This document shows positions 12,401 through 23,106 of a stretch of 64,000 nucleotides of DNA, in pieces. Made by a program: the position numbers and the translations under genes. Source of the DNA: Procambarus clarkii (lineage: Eukaryota > Arthropoda > Malacostraca > Decapoda > Cambaridae); contig NC_091176.1 of NCBI RefSeq assembly GCF_040958095.1, forward strand, positions 42,339,165 to 42,403,164, written 5' to 3'. The stretch's first letter is position 1. Each line of letters begins with the position of its first letter. The notes below the pieces were generated by a model that had not been told where the DNA came from, did not search any database, and saw nothing but the letters and a program-made list of their open reading frames with translations.

Positions 12401-15400
12401 CACGCCACTATACACCACGCCACCATACACCACGCCACCATACACCACGCCACCATATACCACGCCACTATATACCACACCAATATACACCACGCCACCA
12501 TACACCACGCCACCATACACCACGCCAATATACGCCACGGTACTATACACCACGCCACCATACACCACGCCACCATACACCACGCCACCATATACCACGC
12601 CACTATATTCCACACCAATATACACCACGCCACCATACACCACGCCACCATACACCACGCCAATATACGCCACGCCACTATACACCACGTAACCATACAC
12701 CACGCCACCATACACCACGCCACCATACACCACGTAACCATACACCACGCCACCATACACCACGCCACCATACACCACGCCACCATACACCACGCCACTA
12801 TATACCACGCCACCATACACCACGCCACTATACACCACGCCACCATACACCACGCCACCATACACCACGCCACTATACACCACGCCACCATACACCACGC
12901 AACCATACACCACGTAACCATACACCACGCCACCATACACCACGCCACCATAGACCACGCCACCATACACCACGCCACCATACACCACGCCACCATACAC
13001 CACGCCACTATATACCACACCAATATACACCACGCCACCATACACCACGCCACCATACACCACGCCACTATATACCACACCAATATACACCACGCCCCCA
13101 TACACCACGCCACTATATACCACACCAATATACACCACGCCACCATACAACACGCCACTATATACCACGCCACCATACACCACGCCACCATACACCACGC
13201 CACTATATACCACACCAATATACACCACGCCACCATACACCACGCCACCATACACCACGCCACCATACACCACGCCACCATACACCACGCCAATATACGC
13301 CACGCCACTATACACCACGCCACTATATACCACACCAATATACACCACGCCACCATACACCACGCCACCATATACCACGCCACCATACACCACGCCACTA
13401 TATACCACGCTACCATACACCACGCCACCATACACCACGCCACTATATACCACACCAATATACACCACGCCACCATATACCACGCCACCATACACCACGC
13501 CACTATATACCACGCCACCATACACCACGCCACCATACACCACGCCACTATATACCACACCAATATACACCACGCCACCATATACCACGCCACTATATAC
13601 CACACCAATAAACACCACGCCACCATACACCACGCCAATATACACCACGCTACCATACACCACGCCACCATACACCACGCCACTATATACCACACCAATA
13701 TACACCACGCCACCATACACCACGCCAATATACACCACGCTACCAAACACCACGCCACCATACACCACGCCACTATATACCACGCCACTATACACCACGC
13801 CACCATACACCACGCCACCATACACCACGCCACCATACACCACGCCACTATATACCACACCAATATACACCACGCCACCATATACCACGCCACTATATAC
13901 CACACCAATATACACCACGCTACCATACACCACGCCACCATACACCACGCCACTATATACCACGCCACCATACACCACGCCAATATACACCACGCTACCA
14001 TACACCACGCCACCATACACCACGCCAATATACACCACGCCACCATATACCACGCCACTATATACCACACCAATATACACCACGCCACCATACACCACGC
14101 CACCATACACCACGCCAATATACGCCACGCCACTATACACCACGCCACCATACACCACGCCACCATACACCACGCCACCATATACCACGCCACTATATAC
14201 CACACCAATATACACCACGCCACCATACACCACGCCACTATATACCACACCAATATAACACCACGCCACCATATACCACGCCACTATATACCACACCAAT
14301 ATACACCACGCCACCATACACCACGCCAATATACACCACGCTACCATACACCACGCCACCATACACCACGCCACCATACACCACGCCAATATACGCCACG
14401 CCACTATACATCACGCCACTATATACCACACCAATATACCCCACGCCACCATACACCACGCCACCATATACCACGCCACTATATACCACACCAATATACA
14501 CCACGCCACCATACACCACGCCAATATACACCACGCTACCATACACCACGCCACCATACACCACGCCACCATACACCACGCCAATATACGCCACGCCACT
14601 ATACATCACGCCACTATATACCACACCAATATACCCCACGCCACCATACACCACGCCACCATACACCACGCCACCATACAACACGCCACTATATACCACA
14701 CCAATATACACCACGCCACCATATACCACGCCACTATATACCACACCAATATACACCACGCCACCATACACCACGCCAATATACACCACGCTACCATACA
14801 CCACGCCACCATACACCACGCCACTATATACCACACCAATATACACCACGCCACCATACACCACGCCACCATACACCACGCCACCATACACCACGCCAAT
14901 ATACGCCACGCCACTATACAGCATGCCACTATATACCACACCAATATACACCACGCCACCATACACCACGCCACCATACACCACGCCACCATACACCACG
15001 CCACTATATACCACGCCACCATACAACACGCCACTATATACCACGCCACCATACACCACGCCACCATACACCACGCCACCATACACCACGCCAATATACG
15101 CCACGCCACTATACACCACGCCACTATATACCACACCAATATACACCACGCCACCATATACCACGCCACTATATTCCACACCAATATACACCACGCCACC
15201 ATACACCACGCCACCATACACCACGCCAATATACGCCACGCCACTATACACCACGCCACCATACACCACGCCACCATACACCACGCCACCATATACCACG
15301 CCACTATATACCACACCAATATACACCACGCCACCATACACCACGCCAGTATATACCACACCAATATACACCACGCCACCATATACCACGCCACTATATA

Positions 15401-17882
15401 CCACACCAATATACACCACGCCACCATACACCACGCCAATATACACCACGCTACCATACACCACGCCACCATACACCACGCCACCATACACCACGCCAAT
15501 ATACGCCACGCCACTATACATCACGCCACTATATACCACACCAATATACACCACGCCACCATACACCACGCCACCATACACCACGCCACCATACAACACG
15601 CCACTATATACCACACCAATATACACCACGCCACCATATACCACGCCACTATATACCACACCAATATACACCACGCCACCATACACCACGCCAATATACA
15701 CCACGCTACCATACACCACGCCACCATACACCACGCCACTATATACCACACCAATATACACCACGCCACCATACACCACGCCACCATACACCACGCCACC
15801 ATACACCACGCCAATATACGCTACGCCACTATACACCACGCCACTATATACCACACCAATATACACCACGCCACCATACACCACGCCACCATACACCACG
15901 CCACCATACACCACGCCACCATACACCACGCCACTATATACCACGCCACCATACAACACGCCACTATATACCACGCCACCATACACCACGCCACCATACA
16001 CCACGCCACCATACACCACGCCACCATACAACACGCCACTATATACCACGCTACCATACACCACGCTACCATACACCACGCCACCATACACCACGCCACC
16101 ATACACCACGCCAATATACACCACGCCACCATACAACACGCCACTATATACCACGCCACCATACACCACGCCAATATACACCACGCCACCATACACCACG
16201 CCACCATACAACACGCCAATATACACCACGCCACCATACACCACGCCACCATACAACACGGCAATATACACCACGCCACCATACACCACGCCACCATACA
16301 CCACGCCAATATACACCACGCCACCATACACCACGCCACCATACACCACGCCAATATACACCACGCCACCATACACCACGCCACCATACACCACGCCAAT
16401 ATACACCACGCCACCATACACCACGCCAATATACACCACGCCACCATACACCACGCCACCATACAACACGCCAATATACACCACGCCACCATACACCACG
16501 CCAATATACACCACGCCACCATACACCACGCCACCATACAACACGCCACTATATACCACGCCACCATACACCACGCCACCATACACTACGCCACCATACG
16601 CCACGCCACCATACACCACGCCACCATACACCACGCCACCATACACCACGCCAATATACACCACGCCACCATACAACACGCCACTATATACCACGCCACC
16701 ATACACCACGCCACCATACACCACGCCAATATACACCACGCCACCATACACCACGCCACCATACAACACGCCACTATATACCACGCCACCATACACCACG
16801 CCACCATACACTACGCCACTATATACCACGCCACCATACACCACGCCACCATACACTACGCCACCATACGCCACGCCACCATACACCACGCCACTATACA
16901 CCACGCCACCATACACCACGCCACTATACACCACGCTACCATACACCACGCCACCATACACCACGCCACTATACACCACGCCACTATACACCACGCCACC
17001 ATACACCACGCCACTATATACCACGCCACCATACACCACGCCACTATACACCACGCCACCATACACCACGCCACCATACACCACGCCACTATACACCACG
17101 CCACCATACACCACGCAACCATACACCACGTAACCATACACCACGCCACCATACACCACGCCACCATAGACCACGCCACCATACACCACGCCACCATACA
17201 CCACGCCACCATACACCACGCCACTATATACCACACCAATATACACCACGCCACCATACACCACGCCACCATACACCACGCCACTATATACCACACCAAT
17301 ATACACCACGCCCCCATACACCACGCCACTATATACCACACCAATATACACCACGCCACCATACAACACGCCACTATATACCACGCCACCATACACCACG
17401 CCACCATACACCACGCCACTATATACCACACCAATATACACCACGCCACCATACACCACGCCACCATGCACCACGCCACCATACACCACGCCACCATACA
17501 CCACGCCAATATACGCCACGCCACTATACACCACGCCACTATATACCACACCAATATACACCACGCCACCATACACCACGCCACCATATACCACGCCACC
17601 ATACACCACGCCACTATATACCACGCTACCATACACCACGCCACCATACACCACGCCACTATATACCACACCAATATACACCACGCCACCATATACCACG
17701 CCACCATACACCACGCCACTATATACCACGCCACCATACACCACGCCACCATACACCACGCCACTATATACCACACCAATATACACCACGCCACCATATA
17801 CCACGCCACTATATACCACACCAATATACACCACGCCACCATACACCACGCCAATATACACCACGCTACCATACACCACGCC
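9450..17882. repeat. 15-bp minisatellite, left block
   Basis: About 560 copies of 15-bp units built on ACCATACACCACGCC, with variants ACTATATACCACGCC and AATATACACCACGCC arranged in a recurring order. The unit is free of stops on both strands, so five-residue-periodic ORFs of up to 3,029 codons appear; none has features of a gene. Diagnostic variants recur at fixed distances: TAGACCACG at 12,951 and 17,167, 4,216 bp apart, with another at 10,086, 2,865 bp upstream. A 1-base insertion near 14,258 shifts the frame. The array is interrupted at 17,883 by the Polinton and resumes at 31,031. Confidence 0.95.
17877..17882. repeat. Target-site duplication, left copy (CACGCC)
   Basis: Six bases directly before the element's AG terminus, identical to 31,031-31,036. 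Six-bp duplications are characteristic of Polintons. The motif is also part of the satellite unit, but deleting the element plus one copy restores the 15-bp register exactly. Confidence 0.9.
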
Positions 17883-18418
17883 AGTAGTAGGGATGACATG
17901 CCACAGGCTCCTTTTTTTTTTTGGGAGAGGACCCCTGTGGACTGTACAGTCCACAGGCTCCTTTTTTTTCTGGGGGGAAAAAGGGCCTGTGGCATGTCAT
18001 GGTTTTCAGGTGAATTTGGGGAGTCACAGATTTGGAATTAGGGAATTCTTATAATGAAAAATAATGTCATACGAGTTTGTTAAAGTTCTTATGAGAAAAA
18101 TAATTTCCGAGACTTAGAAGTTTGTTAAGGCCTTATGGGACAAATTCAAGTAACGTATGTAGCGCTTTAGGGTTTCCAGGAGAACTCTACGGACATGTTT
18201 TACATGTTTTCAACTTAGAAAAATCGTCTATGTAAGCCTTAGTTATTCATATAAATTTAGAAAATCACCTGTGTAAGTCATGGTTTTCAGGGTTTCGTAC
18301 ATCACACCCCCCTCCCTCCCCCCTTACCTCGCAATCTCTCGCGTCACCTTTATTTACCTTACGCCCGGCCAGCCAGTCGGCTCTTAATCTTATCTTCATA
18401 ATATCTGGACCGTCCCTC

Positions 18419-18454
<36 letters not shown>

Positions 18455-18796
18455 CTCTTCATATTATTCCCTCTTCCTATTTTCTGACATACTAATATTT
18501 TATTCATTTTTCATTAACCAGTCAGTTTTATACAAATCAACCGAAGCATCTCAATGTAACCTTTAATACTGAAACTGCCTCAGAGACTATCTAAGCTGGC
18601 CCCAGCTACCTGCCCCAGGCTATCTGCCCGAGGCAATCATCACCTGATTACCTGCCCCAGACATCCACCAGTCATTGTCGGCATTCGCCACCGTAATAAT
18701 TTATATATATATATACATTAAGCGTTAATAAAACTTATTTATTTATTTATAATTTATTTAGTCATCTAATTCATAGTTTACACAATTTATAATAAA
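17883..18796 (+). repeat. Polinton left terminal inverted repeat
   Basis: 914 bp that match the reverse complement of 30,114-31,030. By eye the only differences are one fewer copy of a TCTTA motif near 18,383-18,395 and two extra bases in a TA tract near 18,700. It contains a CT-rich microsatellite (18,418-18,455), a C-rich stretch (18,306-18,325) and nested palindromes at the tip. The inner boundary is where AATAAACGACTC meets the unmatched sequence. Confidence 0.95.
17893..18000. repeat. Nested terminal palindromes of the Polinton TIR
   Basis: ATGACATGCCACAGG at 17,893-17,907 is the exact reverse complement of 17,986-18,000. Between them lies a perfect 24-bp palindrome at 17,934-17,957 centred on ACTGTACAGT. 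Each half also carries CTCC followed by a T run. The terminal ~118 bases could therefore fold as a hairpin with an inner stem, or act as paired binding sites. The same structure is mirrored at 30,914-31,020. Confidence 0.85.
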
Positions 18797-18995
18797 CGAC
18801 TCATTTAGCCCGAAGTTCTAAGAAGCTCGCTCCTCAATCCGCTTGTATAATATCCGTCCTATTCACTCTTCATCTCTGTAAATAAAGAATAACAGTTTCA
18901 GATAGCGTTTACACATGTACAATATTTATCATACACATAAAACCTCAAACAAATGTACTCACCATTTTCCATTAGATAATTTGTTATAGCCTCAT

Positions 18996-19553
18996 TCAGC
19001 CAGTCGTCTCCAAGCACATTTTCCAACAAATATCGCTCTTATCATAACACAGCGTTTCATAGCAGCTCGGCATATTTTTAAATAAAGCATAAGATAGCCT
19101 CATTACGTTCCTATCATTCTGCATATATTCTCCATAAGTAAAACTAGTTTCAAATAGCTTTATTGCAGTTTTTAGATCCTTGTTTGAAAGATGGTAACAG
19201 AAAAACATCGCATATAGCCCGCATACGTAAGTATTTAAACTCTGAAGTCTCTCTGTAAACGTGTATACATCACAGTCTTTATAATAATTTAAAAACTCTG
19301 AAATATATGGCAAATACACATTTATTCCATATGAATCGAGTATAACTATTTTCCGTTTAGATTTATATACAGCAATCCAGTGACCCATTACTTCCTTAGA
19401 GTCTCTTCCTAAGGTATTTATTATAAACATAATCGGCCTGTCCCGTATTTGCTTCATTATTCTATATATATCCGTCGCTAAATAGCATCCAATATATTTA
19501 GCTTTACTACCTTTCATATCGTTCAATGCCGTATTAATTTGTTTGCAGTTCAT
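18996..19553 (-). CDS. Adenain-like cysteine protease (Polinton PRO)
   Basis: A 185-aa protein of the Ulp1/adenovirus-protease family, which cleaves capsid and core precursors during particle maturation in related viruses. The catalytic set is visible in the expected order: His58 in MGHWIAVY, Asp73 in ILDSYG, Gln104 in ERLQS and Cys111 in YVCGLYA. The length is close to that of adenain. Its ATG overlaps the stop of the major capsid gene (ATGA at 19,550-19,553), which suggests co-expression or termination-reinitiation. The likely substrate is the neighbouring core-type protein, which has an LRGG-G site. It is the last gene before the left TIR. No breaks are seen. Confidence 0.9.
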   Translation of the reverse strand: MNCKQINTALNDMKGSKAKYIGCYLATDIYRIMKQIRDRPIMFIINTLGRDSKEVMGHWIAVYKSKRKIVILDSYGINVYLPYISEFLNYYKDCDVYTFTERLQSLNTYVCGLYAMFFCYHLSNKDLKTAIKLFETSFTYGEYMQNDRNVMRLSYALFKNMPSCYETLCYDKSDICWKMCLETTG

Positions 19554-20902
19554 GCTCTTGTATCACACACAACTCGCCTATCGGAATAAATTCTCAATAC
19601 TCCCGTTGTAATTCCGAATAAAATAATAACTTTATTTGATTTCGCTGGAACAGCAAATTCTAATGTAATTCTCAGGTTGCCCGAAGCCTCTATAGGAAGG
19701 GTATCTCTCAATTCCTCAGGCGTTAGTCTAAATGCCAGTAATGTTCTTCCTTTTATAAATGAATTATATGTCAAGGTATTGCAAGCATTAAAGCCTACTG
19801 TATTTTGAGTCTCGTAGTATAGTTTCGAACATTTATTCGGGAACTTGCAAGTTATATTAAATAAGTTTGTCCCATCACGTGTAATATATACATTAGATAA
19901 ATCGCAGTGATCGAAATAAAGTGGATTAAGTGTATACGCTCCTGATATTGCTTCCATATCCATCATCATAATAAATAATTTATCTGGGATAATGCTCCCC
20001 CATGGCTGGTCAATACTTAATCTCTGCTGCCCATTACCGAGAATGAACGTCTTATGGAGTGTCTTATCAAACGTATATGTAACTGGTGTATTTTGTTCAG
20101 CCAGAGCTCTATTAATAGCCTCCAATCCAGATGCAAATGGAGTTATCCGATCAATCCACATTCTAGCTAGTTTTATGTTAAACTTATATCCAGATTCAAT
20201 ACTGTTTATAACCCACGGATCACTGTTAAGTTCTAATCTCAAACGAATATCAATTCCATCCAAAAGATACTCGCTCAAAGTTGTAATGTCCAATAGCAGT
20301 TTAAAGCAACAATTTACTCCCTCAGTTTTTAACTTTACAAATCTAGATTTAAGGTCTTCTGAGGCATTCTTAAAATAATCTACATCATATTTTTCAGGGA
20401 AAACATCATTATAGAAATACGTCAGTTCTTTAAATCTTTCAGCTTTACATTCAGAAAGCGTCGTCATTAGCTTTACATATGATAAATATGAAAATAGTGA
20501 ATTAGTTTCCACCACTTGCTCATTTAAATAAACAGTTACAGCTTTAAACATTGTCTGGGACAAACCATTGACTATTGATGCATTTTTAATATCCGCTAAA
20601 GCCGTAATTCCATCAGGTCCCGTTAATTCAACCATCAGTTCTAGCGTCAAGCTCGAAAGATCAATAAATTGACCCTTAACTCCCGGGATACGAAATTCAA
20701 TATAAGAGTCTTTAAATTTATTGTTAATACTTGAATTCACAGGTAAAATATCCTGTGTCTGTCTTGAAAATATAGTACTTTCAACCATTCTATGAGGACT
20801 AACTTTAGGAAAGCCATCGCTTATAGCAGCTGTATAATTTTCTAAAGGAACTTGCAATGCTGCACTAGGAGCATTTACACTCATCATGTCTGCGTCTAGC
20901 AT
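19550..20902 (-). CDS. Major capsid protein, double jelly-roll type
   Basis: A 450-aa protein in the size, position and sequence style of the Polinton major capsid (PY). The N-terminal region has the typical YIEFRIPGVKGQFIDLSSL stretch leading into the first jelly roll, followed by FKAVTVYLNEQVVE. These segments are characteristic of hexon-like capsid proteins of Polintons and adintoviruses. Several in-frame Met codons (positions 1, 6, 7) could be the start. The stop overlaps the protease ATG. The core-type gene ends 16 bp upstream. The assignment rests on recognised pattern and context; a structure prediction would settle it. Confidence 0.85.
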   Translation of the reverse strand: MLDADMMSVNAPSAALQVPLENYTAAISDGFPKVSPHRMVESTIFSRQTQDILPVNSSINNKFKDSYIEFRIPGVKGQFIDLSSLTLELMVELTGPDGITALADIKNASIVNGLSQTMFKAVTVYLNEQVVETNSLFSYLSYVKLMTTLSECKAERFKELTYFYNDVFPEKYDVDYFKNASEDLKSRFVKLKTEGVNCCFKLLLDITTLSEYLLDGIDIRLRLELNSDPWVINSIESGYKFNIKLARMWIDRITPFASGLEAINRALAEQNTPVTYTFDKTLHKTFILGNGQQRLSIDQPWGSIIPDKLFIMMMDMEAISGAYTLNPLYFDHCDLSNVYITRDGTNLFNITCKFPNKCSKLYYETQNTVGFNACNTLTYNSFIKGRTLLAFRLTPEELRDTLPIEASGNLRITLEFAVPAKSNKVIILFGITTGVLRIYSDRRVVCDTRA

Positions 20903-20918
20903 ACAACTAGTACTGTTT

Positions 20919-21314
20919 TTATGAAAACACGTCTTTATATCTATCCATTTTCTTTATATAGGCAGGTCTTTTCGTTTTTCTTTTCGTTATTCGGCCACCT
21001 GCTAACAATTTAGGACCTATACTTTTCAATGTTTCCATACCGCGTTTTCTAATTGATTCTTTCAAAGTACCTTGACCAGCATTTATATCCTGCAAAACAT
21101 TCTGTCCCATTGTCAATGCTGCTGGCATAATAGTTTTTAATAGGAAAGGAGTTGCTCTACGAGCTAGACCAGTTAAGAAACTTAATATTCCACCTCCTCT
21201 TAAATGTCTTCTATCAAAAACAGTAATATCGCCCAGTGCTCCGCCTCTCTTCCCTCGAGGAGCGATAAATCGCCATACCTCGTCAACAGACAGCGGTACA
21301 AACCCGACCCTCAT
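20919..21314 (-). CDS. Small basic core/precursor-like virion protein
   Basis: 131 aa if read from the first ATG (21,314); the open frame extends a few codons upstream without another ATG. It is Gly- and Arg/Lys-rich, with a hydrophobic middle (LSFLTGLARRATPFLLKTI) and a basic tail (GGRITKRKTKRPAYIKK). Near residues 38-42 it has LRGG followed by G, matching the adenovirus protease consensus (M/I/L)XGG-X, so it is probably cut by the adjacent protease. Proteins of this design in Polintons and adenoviruses are minor virion or membrane-active precursors (pVI/pX-like). The exact role is inferred from composition and location between penton and major capsid. Confidence 0.65.
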   Translation of the reverse strand: MRVGFVPLSVDEVWRFIAPRGKRGGALGDITVFDRRHLRGGGILSFLTGLARRATPFLLKTIMPAALTMGQNVLQDINAGQGTLKESIRKRGMETLKSIGPKLLAGGRITKRKTKRPAYIKKMDRYKDVFS

Positions 21315-21361
21315 GTTTAAACAGGCCAAGAGAGAATGATAAACTCCCTCTACTCATGCCA

Positions 21362-22267
21362 TTATATATCAACGGGTCTAATATGTAATACTGCAATCGT
21401 ACATCCATCCTTTTCAAAATATACAGGCTCCCCATCTTGATCTGTTAATCTAATACTGATGCCATCAATATTAGTCGTATTTAAAGGTTTATATAATTTC
21501 CTGTGTGTTACATTACTTTGAAACGAAACAACATCCAAGATATTTACAATCTGATTACCAAACATGGTGGGCTGCACCTTATCACAATATACACACAAGA
21601 AATCTATACGGCCTCCTGGCCTAGGATGATAATAGCAAGTATCTTGTACAAATAACCTGTTATTAGGTGGCTTATTCATAATAAAAATATCATAGGCTTT
21701 ACCTACTTCAGCTCCAATAACTTTACATATATTTCGACCGAAAGATAAAGAAATTCGAACAACTAATTTTCCATCCTTTGTAATAAATAATTTTAACAAC
21801 TTCTCACTAAATGCTGCATTAAACTTAATTCGATTAATACTCGAATCATATTTCATATAAACGTCCCCGTGATCTGGGAAATTATAATTAAGTACAGGTC
21901 CTATAAAACTCAGTGAACCTTTTGAAAATATAGTAGAAATTTCTCTATTTAAAATAGTCGTTAGCTCTATGCAATTATCACTGGCTAAAATATCCGACTT
22001 TAAATTGAAAGATGTATTCACCGTACTCAAATCAGATAAACTTTTATTAGACACTAGAAGTTGAACTGAAATAAAACTTTCCGGGTCATTCCTCCTAACA
22101 GCGAAATAAGATGGAGGCAGGAATATATTCTTCAGGCACACTTCATAAGCTTTATTCGGGTCTAAAGGCAGCTGATTATGTAATCTATTTTCAAAAGCAT
22201 TGGGAGCATTGTTTTTAAATACATCAGTATCAGAGTTACTCGCTGCATATATAACGTAACTATCCAT
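21362..22267 (-). CDS. Minor capsid (penton-like) protein
   Basis: A 301-aa protein resembling the Polinton penton/minor capsid (PX), a single jelly-roll protein at the capsid vertices. The N-terminus matches the family habit: a beta strand YVIYAASNSDTD, then NNAPNAFENRLHNQLPLDP and a YEVCLKNIFLPPSYF segment (N.P..F...L...L...WEV.L..I). ATG 22,267 is preceded by CTACAG, which looks like a splice acceptor one base upstream. It lies 32-44 bp from its neighbours and the frame is intact. Confidence 0.75.
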   Translation of the reverse strand: MDSYVIYAASNSDTDVFKNNAPNAFENRLHNQLPLDPNKAYEVCLKNIFLPPSYFAVRRNDPESFISVQLLVSNKSLSDLSTVNTSFNLKSDILASDNCIELTTILNREISTIFSKGSLSFIGPVLNYNFPDHGDVYMKYDSSINRIKFNAAFSEKLLKLFITKDGKLVVRISLSFGRNICKVIGAEVGKAYDIFIMNKPPNNRLFVQDTCYYHPRPGGRIDFLCVYCDKVQPTMFGNQIVNILDVVSFQSNVTHRKLYKPLNTTNIDGISIRLTDQDGEPVYFEKDGCTIAVLHIRPVDI

Positions 22268-22311
22268 CCTGTAGACTAATAGTAAATGATAAAAATAAAC
22301 AGAAACTCACC

Positions 22312-22764
22312 TTAATATGATATCCAGGTAGACTCTCCTTCATCTACAGCCTTGATCTTCCTCTTCAAACTTGGAGGAGAAAACACTTGATTTTTCGCAT
22401 CTACATTTCTAAATAAATTCTTAGGTGTAGATGTCAAAGAGTAGAACAACTTTGCAATTGGCAGTTTATCTTCTGGGAATAACAATTTCGGAGTGCACAT
22501 CCTGCCTATAACGTCATCAACAATATTGATCCCAGTAACTGGCGATGTAATGTTCCCTTCCTCATCCCACTTTACAAGTCCAGTTGTATTAAAATAATTT
22601 AACAAGGAGACAGCAAAATCATAATCCTTAAGCTTTAATCTTAAGTCTATCAAGTGTTGTATAACAGGATTTGTTCTCACTGTCATCGTAGGCTTCTCAA
22701 CACTTACTGCCGTAGGCTTCTGTTGATCAATAGCTTTTCGTGGTACAAGATAGAATTCTTTCAT
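22312..22764 (-). CDS. Polinton protein of unknown function, 150 aa
   Basis: Not recognised as a characterised family. It starts MKEFYLVPRKAIDQ, a style of N-terminus found in small late proteins of Polintons, and has a middle region LKLKDYDFAVSLLNYFN followed by WDEEGNIT and a basic C-terminal stretch (SLKRKIKAVDEG). No membrane segment or zinc motif is visible. The ATG overlaps the stop of the upstream small ORF (TAATG, 22,762-22,766). GTGAGT follows directly after its stop codon. Placement between the integrase cluster and capsid genes suggests a structural or assembly role, but this is inference. Confidence 0.6.
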   Translation of the reverse strand: MKEFYLVPRKAIDQQKPTAVSVEKPTMTVRTNPVIQHLIDLRLKLKDYDFAVSLLNYFNTTGLVKWDEEGNITSPVTGINIVDDVIGRMCTPKLLFPEDKLPIAKLFYSLTSTPKNLFRNVDAKNQVFSPPSLKRKIKAVDEGESTWISY

Positions 22765-23106
22765 TATTCCTTATTAAATAGCCTTGAAATGAAATTTATA
22801 GCTATGGGAAGTAAAATGCCCAATAAATTACCTCCTTTTTTACTTGTTAATATGTCTTTCTTGAGTGAAATAGCTTTCTTCTTACAGGCTAATGTATGGA
22901 GTAGAGCTCTATATTTAGAAAGTCTCTTTAAAATAGGCTTCCCAACTTCAATTTTATTTTTTAAGAAATTATTAAATATTTCTGATAAGCAAAGTATATG
23001 TTCCTTTTTAAGAGTCTTAATTAACTTTTTCCTAGAATTATAACCTAATCTAGCTAATAGTTCAATAAATCCACGATACTTGCTAAGGGCTGCTTCTTCA
23101 TAGTTT
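22764..23106 (-). CDS. Small Lys-rich Polinton ORF without an in-frame ATG
   Basis: A minus-strand frame of about 112 codons, open from just upstream of the integrase stop to TAA at 22,764-22,766. Its composition (KYRGFIELLARLGYNSRK, ILCLSEIFNNFL, LTSKKGGNLLGILLP) matches a small Lys-rich, GG-containing ORF that recurs in animal Polintons. The only nearby ATG (23,099-23,101, overlapping the integrase stop as ATGA) is in another frame and meets a stop after 15 codons. Options are non-AUG initiation, a +1 frameshift at the integrase end (CTA TGA), a leader exon, or a single-base defect in this copy. The opposite-strand frame over this region has no family resemblance. Confidence 0.6.

Noticed and set aside
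5212-17882. CRISPR array
   Set aside because: Units are contiguous 13-bp or 15-bp repeats with no spacers, in a eukaryotic context without cas genes.
8798-17887. A single 3,029-codon plus-strand frame across the 15-bp minisatellite
   Set aside because: Five-residue periodicity follows the 15-bp unit, other frames and the opposite strand are also open, and the frame runs into the Polinton TIR. It is an artefact.
18265-18507. 80-codon frame within the left TIR
   Set aside because: Its Glu/Arg repeat comes from the CT/GA microsatellite and the same sequence is present in the right TIR; not a gene by any other sign.
19992-20378. 128-codon plus-strand frame opposite the major capsid gene
   Set aside because: Shadow of the capsid coding strand; no domain or context support.
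22654-23043. 129-codon plus-strand frame inside the Polinton
   Set aside because: It lies opposite the minus-strand small ORF, which fits the element's gene direction and family style. The plus frame has no recognisable feature.
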